DNA of 64,000 bases from JADLHS01 sp039806955 (GCA_039806955.1 JBDHQI010000010.1:1-64000), one strand, 5' to 3'; counted from the first letter of the stretch, positions 52,372-61,434 are shown. The notes: generated by a model from the sequence alone, not told the origin. Numbers and translations: made by a program.

Positions 52372-53784
52372 ATGACGAAGAAATCTCCAGTGTCGCGCAG
52401 TGGCCGGTTCAATTCCGGGCCGGGCGCGGATGTCGCCGCGTTCTCCGAATCCATCTCCTTCGACTGGCGGTTGTGGAAGCATGACCTTCTCGGCTCAATG
52501 GCGCACGCCACCATGTTGCAAAAAATCGGCGTGCTCACCGCCGCCGAGGCCAAGGCCATCATCGCGGGGCTGGACAAAATCGGGAAGGAAATCGCCGCTG
52601 GAACGTTCAAGTGGAAACCCGAACTCGAAGATGTTCACATGAACATCGAGTCCGCCCTCACCGAACGCGTGCCCGCCGGGGCGAAACTCCACACCGCCCG
52701 CTCGCGCAATGACCAGGTCGCGCTGGATGTGCGGCTCTGGTTGCGCGACGAAATCACGTCGCTGCTCGGTGAAATCGTCGGTCTGCAACGCGCGCTGGTT
52801 GCCCTCGGCGAAGCCAACGCCGACGTCATCATCCCCGGCTACACGCATCTGCAACGCGCCCAGCCCGTCTATTTCGCGCATCATCTGCTGGCCTACGTCG
52901 AAATGCTCGAACGCGATTGCGAGCGGCTTTGGGATTGTCATTCGCGCGTGAACGTCTGCCCGCTCGGCAGCGGCGCGATTGCGGGTTCAACGTTGAAACT
53001 CGATCGCGCGCTCGGCGCGAAATTGCTCGGTTTCGTGGATGCGGATGGCAAGGTGCAACTCACGCAAAACTCAATGGACGCCGTGAGCGACCGCGATTTT
53101 GCCATTGAATTTTGCGCCGCCGCCGCCGTGCTGGCGATGCACCTGTCGCGCCTCGCGGAGGACGTGATTCTTTGGGCCAGCGCGGAGTTCAACTTCATCA
53201 AGATCGCCGACGCCTACACCACCGGCTCGTCGCTCATGCCGCAGAAGAAAAATCCCGACGTGGCCGAGTTGACGCGCGGCAAGACCGGGCGCGTGTACGG
53301 CAATCTGATGTCACTGCTCACGCTGCTCAAGGGCCTGCCGATGACTTACAATCGCGATTTGCAGGAGGACAAGGAACGGCTGTTCGACACCGCCGACACC
53401 GTGCGCGCCTGCGTGCGCTTGATGAGCGCCATGCTGCTGAACACAACCGTGAACAAAACGGCATGCTTCGCCGCCGCGAGCGATCCCGCGCTCCTTGCGA
53501 CTGACCTCGCCGATTATCTTGTGCAAAAAGGCATGCCGTTCCGCAAAGCCCATCACATCGTCGGCGCCGTGGTGGCGTTGTCCGAAGGTACGGACAAGGC
53601 ATTGAACCAACTCACCCTCGCCGACCTGCAATTCATTGATCAAACCTTTGAGCGCGACGCGTTGACCGTCTTCGATCTAAAGCGCGCGATGACCAAACGC
53701 AATCTCCCTGGCGCCCCCGGCACGAAGGAAGTGGCGAAGCAGTTAGGAAGGTGGAGGAAGCTGCTGGGTTTAAACCACGGATAA
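52372..53784 (+). CDS. argH: Argininosuccinate lyase
   Basis: A 470-residue cytoplasmic enzyme splitting argininosuccinate to arginine and fumarate. It begins SGRFNSGPGADVAAFSESISFD, has HMNIESALTER, TARSRNDQVALDVRLWLRD, TPGYTHLQRAQPV-like GYTHLQRAQPV, and the fumarase/aspartase superfamily signature GSSLMPQKKNPD with the catalytic Ser in the mobile loop. Length fits the family. No other arginine genes are adjacent. Confidence 0.97.
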   Translation: MTKKSPVSRSGRFNSGPGADVAAFSESISFDWRLWKHDLLGSMAHATMLQKIGVLTAAEAKAIIAGLDKIGKEIAAGTFKWKPELEDVHMNIESALTERVPAGAKLHTARSRNDQVALDVRLWLRDEITSLLGEIVGLQRALVALGEANADVIIPGYTHLQRAQPVYFAHHLLAYVEMLERDCERLWDCHSRVNVCPLGSGAIAGSTLKLDRALGAKLLGFVDADGKVQLTQNSMDAVSDRDFAIEFCAAAAVLAMHLSRLAEDVILWASAEFNFIKIADAYTTGSSLMPQKKNPDVAELTRGKTGRVYGNLMSLLTLLKGLPMTYNRDLQEDKERLFDTADTVRACVRLMSAMLLNTTVNKTACFAAASDPALLATDLADYLVQKGMPFRKAHHIVGAVVALSEGTDKALNQLTLADLQFIDQTFERDALTVFDLKRAMTKRNLPGAPGTKEVAKQLGRWRKLLGLNHG

Positions 53785-53805
53785 ACACAGATGGACACGG
53801 ATGGC
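53775..53805. repeat. Dispersed-type repeat (accacggataaacacagatgg)
   Basis: The motif accacggataaacacagat followed by ggacacggatgg is a wording often scattered in intergenic DNA of Verrucomicrobiota, Planctomycetota and cyanobacteria. Its meaning is unknown. It overlaps the argH stop codon. Confidence 0.5.
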
Positions 53806-53818
53806 GCGGTCTGAATCG

Positions 53819-54055
53819 TTAACAGCGTTCCCGAAACGACTGAACGCAATTCTTCCAGCCTTTGCTCTTAAAAGCCGGTTGATGGAGATAAATACACCCA
53901 CCGTTCGGGAAAGATTCAACATTATAGCGGTATCGCTGGTAAGCGTAAGCGCTACTACATTCTTCTTCAGCCCATTTGAACAAAACGACTTCACAAAGTT
54001 TCTCGCATGAACCTTCTTCCAGATGCCAATCAATTATTGTTCGTTCGACAGGCAT
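53819..54055 (-). CDS. Small hypothetical protein downstream of the restriction enzyme
   Basis: A 78-residue Cys- and aromatic-rich soluble protein (PVERTIIDWHLEEGSCEKLCEV, FKWAEEECSSAYAYQRYRYN, GGCIYLHQPAFKSKGWKNC). It starts inside the last codons of the restriction endonuclease gene (26-bp overlap), same strand. No family recognised. It could be a third component of the restriction-modification patch or a remnant. Confidence 0.45.
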   Translation of the reverse strand: MPVERTIIDWHLEEGSCEKLCEVVLFKWAEEECSSAYAYQRYRYNVESFPNGGCIYLHQPAFKSKGWKNCVQSFRERC

Positions 54056-54605
54056 CAATCTGAGATCGGGAAGGGTCAGGAAGGCCAAGCCAGGCCAGGG
54101 GGAGCGAGCCAAATTTGTAGTGGCAATTGACGCTCTGAATGTAGTCCAGCACGTCTTTGTATTTGCCGACCTTGAACCAATCACTAAGGACGTAAACGTA
54201 TTCGACTCTTAAGCCGATGGGTGTGACCAGCTTGAGGTACTGCTTTCGCTTGAAGTCACACGTCTGGAGTTTTTCATCGACTGAGCCTTCGACCTGCTGA
54301 TACTTCACCTCGATGATGAACAGCGTCTCACGAACAATTACGAGCAATGCGTCGTCGGGAAGAAGTTGTTTCGAAAGTATTGGCTTCCAATTAACGCCTT
54401 CCTCTTCAAGGAATTTGTAGAAGTCGTGTTTGCGAAAACAACGCGCCACAAGTTGCCCATTAAAGAAAACCCCTTTCCCTGCTTTACGGTGGATGGGCTT
54501 GACTTCGTAGCCCGGCTTGGCGGCGAGTAAATCTTGAAGATCCACCTTTCGCTCGAAGCTTAAACCAGTCAGGGTATTTCCCCCTCCAGTGCCCCCTGCC
54601 TTCAT
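54030..54605 (-). CDS. Putative type II restriction endonuclease (PD-(D/E)XK)
   Basis: A 191-residue protein. LSFERKVDLQDLLAAKPGYEV, PDDALLVIVRETLFIIEVKYQ form the D-(X)n-E-V-K core of PD-(D/E)XK nucleases (acidic residue in PDDA, then EVK). CDFKRKQYLKLVTPIGLRVEYVYVL follows, as in several small type II enzymes. It overlaps the methyltransferase stop as ATGA, the typical R-M pairing. The lower GC and codon use differ from neighbours, suggesting lateral transfer. Recognition sequence cannot be deduced. It appears intact, unlike its methyltransferase. Confidence 0.7.
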   Translation of the reverse strand: MKAGGTGGGNTLTGLSFERKVDLQDLLAAKPGYEVKPIHRKAGKGVFFNGQLVARCFRKHDFYKFLEEEGVNWKPILSKQLLPDDALLVIVRETLFIIEVKYQQVEGSVDEKLQTCDFKRKQYLKLVTPIGLRVEYVYVLSDWFKVGKYKDVLDYIQSVNCHYKFGSLPLAWLGLPDPSRSQIDACRTNNN

Positions 54606-55145
54606 TCGAACAGTTCTCCTTCACCCTTTGCCAACTCCGCTTTGATCCGCTTCACGCACAGATTCATGTGTGCTTCATCCATCTCGATGCCGACGCAGCC
54701 GCGTTTGTTTCTGACACAAGCGACGGCGGTTGTTCCTCCCCCAAGAAATGGATCGAGCACCAAATCACCTTCACCAGTGGAGGCGAGCAGGCATCGCTCG
54801 ATTAGTGCGACGGGTTTTTGCGTGGGATGTTTGCCGTGTGTTTTTTCATCACTTCCGGGCGCGCTCATCGTCCAGATGGAGTCAAGAGCAGCTTCGTCGC
54901 GGGAGAATTCAGCGCGGCGCCAGACGGTTTTCATCTGTTTGCCCGTAACCTTGCGCATCTCCTGATAGTTGAAGGCATGTTTGCTTTTCTCGTTCTTGGC
55001 CGCCCAGAGAATGGTTTCTGTGGAATGCGTAAAGTAGCGGCAGGAAAGATTGGGAGGTGGATTGGGTTTCTCCCATGCGATGTCGTTGAGAATCTTGAAG
55101 CCGAGTTGCTGCATCGCGAACGCTAAGCCAATCACAGGGTGATCC
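54602..55145 (-). pseudogene. DNA methyltransferase, 5'-truncated
   Basis: The C-terminal part of a beta-class adenine/cytosine-N4 methyltransferase: WEKPNPPPNLSCRYFTHSTETILWAA, KTHGKHPTQKPVALIERCLLAST and the SAM-binding motif I DPFLGGGTTAVACVRNKRGCVGIE. In beta-class enzymes the catalytic DPPY/SPPY motif IV comes first and is absent here. Homology stops upstream of VIGLAFAMQQ near 55145, where a different gene begins on the other strand. A GTG at 55135 could start a short product but it would lack the catalytic motif, so it should be inactive. Confidence 0.75.
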
Positions 55146-55517
55146 CGCCGAGCGGCGTTTGTTGACGGAAGTGGAACTGGCGTTGGGCGCTTTGCGAATT
55201 CAGATGGCGTCGCTTACACCGGGGATCACACACAGAACGTCATCCCCGCTGCCTGGACCAGCGTATCCGGCACGATGGCGGGTCAGGACGTCATGTTGGT
55301 TTCATTTGGTCGTAATGAGAATGCCAACGGACGCGCCCAGTTTTTCACCATGACCGAGCCGTTTGCGTATCTGACCACGACGCAGGGCTTGGATCAGCGT
55401 CCGCTGGAGTATCGTCGCGGTGAGCGGTTTGGCTTGCGGTATTTGTTAACCGTTTTTTCGAAGCATCAACCGCTGGAATTTATCGGGCGAAGAGCCGAAG
55501 CGTGGTCGAAACAGTAA
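55143..55517 (+). pseudogene. C-terminal fragment of a DUF6807/PmoA-like protein
   Basis: Translation from 55143 (no proper start) reads VDGSGTGVGRFANSDGVAYTGDHTQNV, then WTSVSGTMAGQDV, PFAYLTTTQGLDQRPLEYRRGERFGLRYLLTVFSKH and ends QAW-like EAWSKQ. This resembles the last 125 residues of the PmoA/DUF6807 family, whose genes often lie beside Gfo/Idh/MocA oxidoreductases, as here (41 bp upstream of one). The N-terminal two thirds are missing; the break coincides with the end of the truncated methyltransferase. Confidence 0.55.
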
Positions 55518-55557
55518 CCCGGCGGCCGGTTTTTCCGGCGGCGCAACCGAAGGGAAT

Positions 55558-56904
55558 ATGAAGACAACAACAGAAAAAACAAACAGCTCAACCCGCCGTG
55601 AGTTTCTCTCCACGTCGGCGAAAGCCGCGGCCGGTGCCGCTTTGGCCAGCGCCATTGCCACTCCGGCCTACACTGCGGAAAACAACACCATCAAACTGGC
55701 GCTGGTGGGCTGTGGCGATCGAGGCACGGGTGCAACCGCGCAAGCCCTCTCCACGACTGGTCCGGTCAAGCTCTGGGCCATGGCGGATTTTTTTACGGAT
55801 CGGATGCCGCGGACGCTCAACCAACTAAACCCCAAGTTTGCCGCGCAACTGGAGGTGCCGCTGGAACGACAGTTCGCCGGACTGGAGGGTTTCAAACATG
55901 CGATTGATGCGTTGGACAAAAGCGACGTCGTGCTGTTGGCCACGCCCCCGGCGTTTCGTCCGATTCATGTGGAATACGCAGTCGCCAAAGGCGTGCATGT
56001 TTTTATGGAAAAATCTTTCGCCGTGGACGCGCCGGGGATTCGTCGCGTGTTCAAGGCGGGACAACTTGCTGCGCACAAAAATCTCAAGATTGCCAGCGGC
56101 TTGATGAGTCGGCACTACATACCGTTGGAACAAGCCATCGAACAAATTCACCAGGACTTGATCGGTGACGTCATCAACTGCTGGGCGGCTCGCATGCATG
56201 GTCCGGTGGATTTCAAACCGCGCGCGCCGGGAATGACAGAGCTGGCGCATCAAATCAATAATTACAGCAACTTCACCTGGCTCAACGGCACCTTCTTCGT
56301 GGACTGGTTGATTCACAACATTGACGTGTGCTGCTGGGTCAAGAACGACTGGCCGATTTCAGTGCAGGGCATCGGCGGGCGTCAGGTGCGCACGGCGCCG
56401 GATCAGCTCTTTGACCATTACACGGCGGAATATACCTTTGCCGACGGCACGAAAATGCCGGCTCAGGGGCGGCACATCACGAATGCGTACGATTTCTTTG
56501 GCAATTTCATTCAAGGTGCCACCGGCTGTGCGCTGCTGGGCGAGGGGCAACCCAAGCCGCGGATCTTCAAAGGACACAAACCGGCCTCGGCCAATCTGCT
56601 CTGGCAGTACACTGGCGCACCGTGTCAGCAATACCAGCGCGAACACGATCTTTTCTTTGACGCCATCCGCAACGATCGGCCGTACAACGAAACCGAGCGC
56701 AGCGTCAAATCCTGCATGACTGCCATCATGGGGCGAATGGCTTGTGAATCGGGCCAGATGATTTCCTGGGAGGACGCTTTCAATTCGAATTTGGAACTCG
56801 CGCCGGGTTTGGAAAATTTTACCAGCGATTCGAATCCGCCAGTACTGCCGGACGTACGCGGTCAGTATCCTGTCGCCATGCCGGGCACCGCCAAAGTGTT
56901 TTGA
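55558..56904 (+). CDS. Tat-exported Gfo/Idh/MocA-family oxidoreductase
   Basis: A 448-residue protein with a twin-arginine signal (STRREFLSTSAKAAAGAAL, cleavage near residue 40) and a Rossmann NAD(P)-binding domain starting KLALVGCGDRGTGATAQAL; the EKSFAVDAPGIRR segment is the typical catalytic-Lys region (EK). The C-terminal half has WLIHNIDVCCWVKND. Secreted family members in this phylum act on sugars or glycosides, the NAD being carried by the exported protein. The 5'-truncated DUF6807 gene precedes it in the same direction, suggesting a former operon. Confidence 0.88.
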   Translation: MKTTTEKTNSSTRREFLSTSAKAAAGAALASAIATPAYTAENNTIKLALVGCGDRGTGATAQALSTTGPVKLWAMADFFTDRMPRTLNQLNPKFAAQLEVPLERQFAGLEGFKHAIDALDKSDVVLLATPPAFRPIHVEYAVAKGVHVFMEKSFAVDAPGIRRVFKAGQLAAHKNLKIASGLMSRHYIPLEQAIEQIHQDLIGDVINCWAARMHGPVDFKPRAPGMTELAHQINNYSNFTWLNGTFFVDWLIHNIDVCCWVKNDWPISVQGIGGRQVRTAPDQLFDHYTAEYTFADGTKMPAQGRHITNAYDFFGNFIQGATGCALLGEGQPKPRIFKGHKPASANLLWQYTGAPCQQYQREHDLFFDAIRNDRPYNETERSVKSCMTAIMGRMACESGQMISWEDAFNSNLELAPGLENFTSDSNPPVLPDVRGQYPVAMPGTAKVF

Positions 56905-56978
56905 TGAGAATTATGATTCGACGCGGCGGTGAGCGCCGGAGTCGCGCCCGAATGATCCATCAGGATTGACTTCGCCGT

Positions 56979-57752
56979 TCAGTGGGCTTCGCCAGTGGTG
57001 GCGTGCGGATCGCCCTTCAGCAGAGCTTTGCCGTAGTCATGATTCATCCGGGCGATGAAGGAAATGCTGATTTCCTTGGGACAAACCGCCTGGCAGGAAC
57101 CGGTGGCCGTGCAAGCGCCAAAGCCTTCTTCGTCCATCTGCTTTACCATTGCCAACACACGCCTTTCGCGCTCGGGTTGACCTTGTGGCAACAACCCCAG
57201 ATGCGAAACCTTCGCCGCAACGAACAACATGGCGCTGGCATTTTTACACGCCGCCGCGCAGGCGCCACAGCCGATACATTGGGCGGCGTCCATGGCTAGG
57301 TCGGCGTTCTTTTTTGGCACTAAAATCGCATTGGCATCCGGCGCGGCGCCGGTGCGGACGCTGATGAAACCGCCGGCGTGCTGGATACGATCGAACGCGG
57401 TGCGGTCCACCACCAAATCCTTGATGATCGGGAACGCTTTGGCGCGCCACGGTTCGATGACGATGGTATCGCCATCCTTGAAACTGCGCATGTAAGTCTG
57501 GCAGGTGGCCACGCCCCGATTCGGGCCGTGCGGTTTGCCGTTGATGACGCATGAACAGGTGCCGCAAATGCCCTCCCGGCAATCGTGATCAAACGCAATC
57601 GGCTCTTCGCCTTTAGTAGCCAGGTCCTCGTTGATCACATCGAGCATTTCCAGGAACGACATGTGTTCGTTCAACTCGGGAGAGTCGTAAATTTTGAACT
57701 GGCCGGGGGTGTTGCGATCTTTCTGTCGCCAGACTTTCAATTTAACTTTCAT
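56979..57752 (-). CDS. sdhB: Succinate dehydrogenase / fumarate reductase iron-sulfur subunit
   Basis: A 257-residue peripheral membrane subunit that relays electrons from SdhA to SdhC. The 2Fe-2S cluster is held by CREGICGTCSC and a later Cys; CIGCGACAAAC binds the 4Fe-4S cluster and CTATGSCQAVCPK the 3Fe-4S type site. The ATG at 57752 is used because the two residues before it come from a TTG. It belongs with sdhA and sdhC, but an ORF6N-type gene lies between it and sdhA, which is unusual. Confidence 0.93.
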   Translation of the reverse strand: MKVKLKVWRQKDRNTPGQFKIYDSPELNEHMSFLEMLDVINEDLATKGEEPIAFDHDCREGICGTCSCVINGKPHGPNRGVATCQTYMRSFKDGDTIVIEPWRAKAFPIIKDLVVDRTAFDRIQHAGGFISVRTGAAPDANAILVPKKNADLAMDAAQCIGCGACAAACKNASAMLFVAAKVSHLGLLPQGQPERERRVLAMVKQMDEEGFGACTATGSCQAVCPKEISISFIARMNHDYGKALLKGDPHATTGEAH

Positions 57753-57801
57753 GATCAAATTTGTTTTGCTTTTGCGCCGTTCACTTTTGCGGGTTTAGGC
57801 A

Positions 57802-58341
57802 TCAGAGTGTGAAAACCAATCTCGCGTTTGGGCTTTCTTCCTCGGTCATCAAGGCCCGAATCGCGTCAAATACGGCGCTGAATTGCCGGTCGTATTTTTG
57901 CTCCAGCGCTTCCAGCTTTCGCGCCAAGTCCGCGTGCGATGCCAGCATCCGCCGCAATTGCACAAAGGTCCGCATGATGGCGATATGGGCCAGCACCGCC
58001 CACTCGCTGCGTAATACACTTGAAAGCATCGCCACTCCTTGTTCGGTAAAGGCATAAGGCCGGCAGGTCAAACCACGATGCTTTTTGGAACTCCTCACAA
58101 TTTGTGATGAGTCCGACATCTGAAATTCCCGCACCGACTGGGTTTCCGCGGCCGAAAGGCGGAACATGAAATCACTCGGAAATCGCTCCATGTTCCGTTT
58201 GACCGCCTGATCGAGGGCACGAGCTTCAACTCCGTACAACTCGGCAAGATCACTATCGAGCATCACCTTTTCTCGACGCAGCCAAAGAATCTTCCGCTCG
58301 ATCCGGGCGGCGGGCATCAAAGCTGGACTTGGGTTGCTCAT
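57802..58341 (-). CDS. ORF6N-domain DNA-binding protein
   Basis: A 179-residue protein: IERKILWLRREKVMLDSDLAELYGVEARALDQAVKRN, FPSDFMFRLSAAE, PYAFTEQGVAMLSSVL and a C-terminal coiled helix (LARKLEALEQKYDRQF). These match ORF6N (KilA-N-related) proteins, usually from phages and mobile islands and thought to bind DNA. It sits between sdhA and sdhB on the same strand, so it would be expressed with respiratory genes unless it has its own promoter. Probably a mobile gene captured in the operon. Confidence 0.88.
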   Translation of the reverse strand: MSNPSPALMPAARIERKILWLRREKVMLDSDLAELYGVEARALDQAVKRNMERFPSDFMFRLSAAETQSVREFQMSDSSQIVRSSKKHRGLTCRPYAFTEQGVAMLSSVLRSEWAVLAHIAIMRTFVQLRRMLASHADLARKLEALEQKYDRQFSAVFDAIRALMTEEESPNARLVFTL

Positions 58342-58356
58342 GGTGATTTTAGCAGC

Positions 58357-58539
58357 TTACATTTCAAACCACATCCTATAAACCACGGTCCTGGTCGGGT
58401 TTGAATCGTCAATCAGCATGTTCAACGTCTTTGCATTCGGCAGCGCGGTCTGTCCCGAACGAAACTTTATGGGTGCAGCGGGAAGAAAATCTTTGAAATT
58501 GTACATGTGATATTGCTGCATGGTAATCAGGCTTTGCAT
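58357..58539 (-). CDS. Small hypothetical frame between sdhA and the ORF6N gene
   Basis: A 60-codon frame beginning 5 bp after the sdhA stop: HMYNFKDFLPAAPIKFRSGQT, TLNMLIDDSNPTRTVVYRMW. Position and composition make it possible as a small gene, but I cannot recognise a family. It may have entered together with the ORF6N gene. Confidence 0.3.
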   Translation of the reverse strand: MQSLITMQQYHMYNFKDFLPAAPIKFRSGQTALPNAKTLNMLIDDSNPTRTVVYRMWFEM

Positions 58540-58544
58540 TTAAA

Positions 58545-60506
58545 TCACTTGTAGCTCCGCGTGCTCATGTGGGCCGATTCATACACGAGCGGTTCTTTGT
58601 TCAAAATGGGCGCTTTATCCAATGCGCCGGGATACTCCCAACCAGCCACGTAAGCGAACACATCGTCGCGACGTTTGACATCACCCACGTTGACCAAACC
58701 GTTCTTCACTTCCGGGTCCGCCGGAGTGTATTGATATTCCTTACGGAAATGCGCGCCACAACTTTCCGCGCGGTGCAGCGCATCGCGGCACATCAACTCG
58801 CCCAGTTCCATGTAATCGGCCACCCGGCTCGCCAGTTCCAGCGCTTGGTTCCAATCGGTCGCCGCACCGAGCACATTGACGTCCTGCCAATACTCCTCGC
58901 GCAGAGCGGCGATTTGTTTGATGCCCTCCTCCAGACCAGCTTGGTTGCGCGCCATGCCGCAATGTTCCCACATGATCTTGCCCAACCGCCGATGGAAACT
59001 GGCGGGCGTGTGCCGGCCCTGGTTGTTCATCAGTTTGCTGATGATGGTTTGCACATTTGCTTCCGCTTCCTGGAAGGCATCGTGATTGGTCTGCGGTCGT
59101 TGTCCCGGATTCTGTGAGGCCAGATAAGCGCTGATGGTGGCCGGGATGACGAAATAACCATCGGCCAGTCCCTGCATCAACGCGCTCGCGCCCAGGCGAT
59201 TCGCGCCGTGATCGGAAAAGTTCGCCTCACCCAACACGAACAATCCGGGCAAATTGCTCATCAAACTGTAATCCACCCACAACCCACCCATCGTGTAATG
59301 CACGGCGGGATAAATGCGCATCGGCGTGTGATACGCGTCTTCATCGGTGATCTCGTGATACATCGCGAACAGGTTGCCGTAGCGTTCGCGCACCTTGCCT
59401 TCGCCGAGCCGCTGAATGGCGTCGGCAAAATCCAGGTAAACGCCCAGTCCCGAGGGGCCAATCCCACGGCCTTCATCACAAACCTGCTTCGCGGCGCGCG
59501 AAGAAACGTCCCGCGGCGCCAGGTTGCCGAATGCGGCGTACATGCGTTCGAGATAATAATCGCGATCCGCCTCCGGAATGTCCCGCGGGCGTTTTTTGCA
59601 ATCTTCCTTTTTCTTGGGGACCCACACACGCCCGTCGTTGCGGAGCGACTCGCTCATCAGGGTTAACTTGGACTGGTAATCACCGCTGACCGGAATGCAG
59701 GTGGGATGAATCTGGGTGTAACAAGGATTGGCGAAACAAGCGCCGCGCTTGTACGCGCGCCAGATGGCGGTGGCGTTGGAATTGCGCGCCAAAGTGGAAA
59801 GGTTATAGACGTTTCCGTAGCCGCCTGTGGCCAGCACAATCGCGTCGGCATTGTGCCGGGTGATGGCGCCCGTTTCGAGGTGGCGCACGATGATGCCCTT
59901 GGCGTGGCCGTTGACTACCACGAGATCCAACATCTCGGAGTGGATGTAGGATTTTACCGCGCGCGCGCCAATCATCTTGTTCAACGCCGAATATGCGCCG
60001 ATCAATAATTGCTGCCCGGTCTGACCGCGCGCGTAAAACGTCCGCGAAACTTGCGCGCCACCGAACGAGCGGTTGTCGAGCAGGCCGCCGTACTCGCGGG
60101 CAAACGGCACGCCTTGCGCCACGCATTGATCAATAATGTTCAGCGAAACCTCCGCCAGGCGATAGACGTTGGCTTCGCGCGAGCGGAAATCGCCGCCCTT
60201 GATAGTGTCGTAGAACAGGCGGTACACCGAGTCGCCGTCGCTGGGATAATTCTTGGCGGCATTGATGCCGCCCTGCGCAGCCACGGAGTGCGCGCGGCGC
60301 GGCGAATCGTGAAACACGAAGTTATGCACCTCGTAGCCCAGCTCGGCCAGCGTGGCTGCCGCCGAGGCTCCGGCCAGGCCGGCACCAACCACGATGATCT
60401 TGTATTTCCGCTTGTTCGCGGGATTGATCAGCTTGGTGTTGAATTTGTACTTCTCCCACTTTTCCGCGAGGTCGCCAGGCGGGAGGTTGGAATTTAAAGT
60501 GGCCAT
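58545..60506 (-). CDS. sdhA: Succinate dehydrogenase flavoprotein subunit
   Basis: A 653-residue subunit that oxidises succinate with FAD. It has the FAD-binding VVGAGLAGASAAATLAELG, HSVAAQGGINAAKN (His for covalent FAD is in this segment), the SFGGAQVSRTFYARG stretch, LATGGYGNVYNLS, HPTCIPVSGDYQSKL and MGGLWVDYSLMSNLPGLFVLGEANFSDHGANRLGASALMQGL. This belongs to the B-type enzymes with a single cytochrome b subunit. The ATG at 60506 follows a strong AAAGGAGG site on the minus strand; upstream codons to 60656 lie in sdhC and are ignored. Confidence 0.95.
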   Translation of the reverse strand: MATLNSNLPPGDLAEKWEKYKFNTKLINPANKRKYKIIVVGAGLAGASAAATLAELGYEVHNFVFHDSPRRAHSVAAQGGINAAKNYPSDGDSVYRLFYDTIKGGDFRSREANVYRLAEVSLNIIDQCVAQGVPFAREYGGLLDNRSFGGAQVSRTFYARGQTGQQLLIGAYSALNKMIGARAVKSYIHSEMLDLVVVNGHAKGIIVRHLETGAITRHNADAIVLATGGYGNVYNLSTLARNSNATAIWRAYKRGACFANPCYTQIHPTCIPVSGDYQSKLTLMSESLRNDGRVWVPKKKEDCKKRPRDIPEADRDYYLERMYAAFGNLAPRDVSSRAAKQVCDEGRGIGPSGLGVYLDFADAIQRLGEGKVRERYGNLFAMYHEITDEDAYHTPMRIYPAVHYTMGGLWVDYSLMSNLPGLFVLGEANFSDHGANRLGASALMQGLADGYFVIPATISAYLASQNPGQRPQTNHDAFQEAEANVQTIISKLMNNQGRHTPASFHRRLGKIMWEHCGMARNQAGLEEGIKQIAALREEYWQDVNVLGAATDWNQALELASRVADYMELGELMCRDALHRAESCGAHFRKEYQYTPADPEVKNGLVNVGDVKRRDDVFAYVAGWEYPGALDKAPILNKEPLVYESAHMSTRSYK

Positions 60507-60507
60507 A

Positions 60508-61290
60508 TTACTTTGCCTCCTTTCCCGGGGCGAGCGCGGCCTCGAATTGAGTGGCGGCGCGCAATTCCACCCGGGCCTTCTCGGCGTAATCGGCGCCAAT
60601 GACGCGGGTAAAAATCGCTGCCGGAATGGAGACGAAACCGAGGAACAGCGCAACACTGAGGATCAGGCCGGCGCGCTGGAGGCGCGGCGCCCACACTTGA
60701 TTCCGCAAGCCGAGCGAAAAGAAGGCGCTGGCGATGCCGTGGCTTAAATGCGCCAAGAGCAATACTTGCGCGATTAAATAAAGCAGCACCACCCACCAAA
60801 CCTGAAACCCGAGAATCATTATGCCGTAAACGTCCGGCACCGTTTTGCCGTCGAGGACCGTTTGGAGTTTGGTGAAATCCCCCAGACCATTAACGGCGGG
60901 CAGTCGCCAGGTGAAGTGCGCCAGATGGTAAACCACAAACGCCAGAATCACGGCGCCGCTCAAAAACATGTGCCGGGAGATCCAGGTGGAACCAAACGCC
61001 ACACCACCCGCATAACCAATGGGACGTGCCGCCTTGTTCTCGATCGTGAGCCGCGCTGCAGTGCCGATATGGATGACCAGCACCGCCAGCAATCCGAGCC
61101 GGACCGACCACAAGAGCGCGGGTTTGCTGTGTAGAAACTCGGCGTAGCGATTGATCAGTTCCGGCGGGCCGAACACCTGGAGGTTGCCGATCAGATGACC
61201 AATGACGAACGACAACAACACCAAGCCCGTTCCCGCCATTAGATATTTCTTGCCGAGGGAAGATTTGAAGATACCTGACATTGAGCTCAT
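60508..61290 (-). CDS. sdhC: Succinate dehydrogenase cytochrome b subunit (B-type)
   Basis: A 260-residue integral membrane protein with five hydrophobic helices (about residues 15-35, 60-85, 108-130, 152-178, 205-227), the layout of single-chain cytochrome b (B-type) subunits that bind two haems and reduce menaquinone or are driven by it. Candidate haem His residues are in FVIGHLIG, VLVIHIGTAARLT, FVVYHLAHFT and LLLAHLSHG. Gene order sdhC-sdhA-(ORF6N)-sdhB on the minus strand; sdhA starts 1 bp after its stop. Confidence 0.9.
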   Translation of the reverse strand: MSSMSGIFKSSLGKKYLMAGTGLVLLSFVIGHLIGNLQVFGPPELINRYAEFLHSKPALLWSVRLGLLAVLVIHIGTAARLTIENKAARPIGYAGGVAFGSTWISRHMFLSGAVILAFVVYHLAHFTWRLPAVNGLGDFTKLQTVLDGKTVPDVYGIMILGFQVWWVVLLYLIAQVLLLAHLSHGIASAFFSLGLRNQVWAPRLQRAGLILSVALFLGFVSIPAAIFTRVIGADYAEKARVELRAATQFEAALAPGKEAK

Positions 61291-61393
61291 GGACGCAAAA
61301 ATCTATACCGTCGAGAAACGCTTACGACGGTGCGGCAGTCTATGAGTGGATTAGTCTCGAGGCAATAAATTTTGCGCGAAATAAGCGACGCTT

Positions 61394-61422
61394 GAATTAT
61401 TCCGCGTGAAACTAATTGTCAA
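61394..61422 (-). promoter_or_regulatory. Predicted sigma-70 promoter of the sdh operon
   Basis: On the minus strand a consensus TTGACA (61422-61417), 17-bp spacer and TAATTC (61399-61394) precede sdhC; transcription would begin near 61387, giving a leader of about 97 nt. Confidence 0.55.
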
Positions 61423-61434
61423 AGCCAGCCGGGA

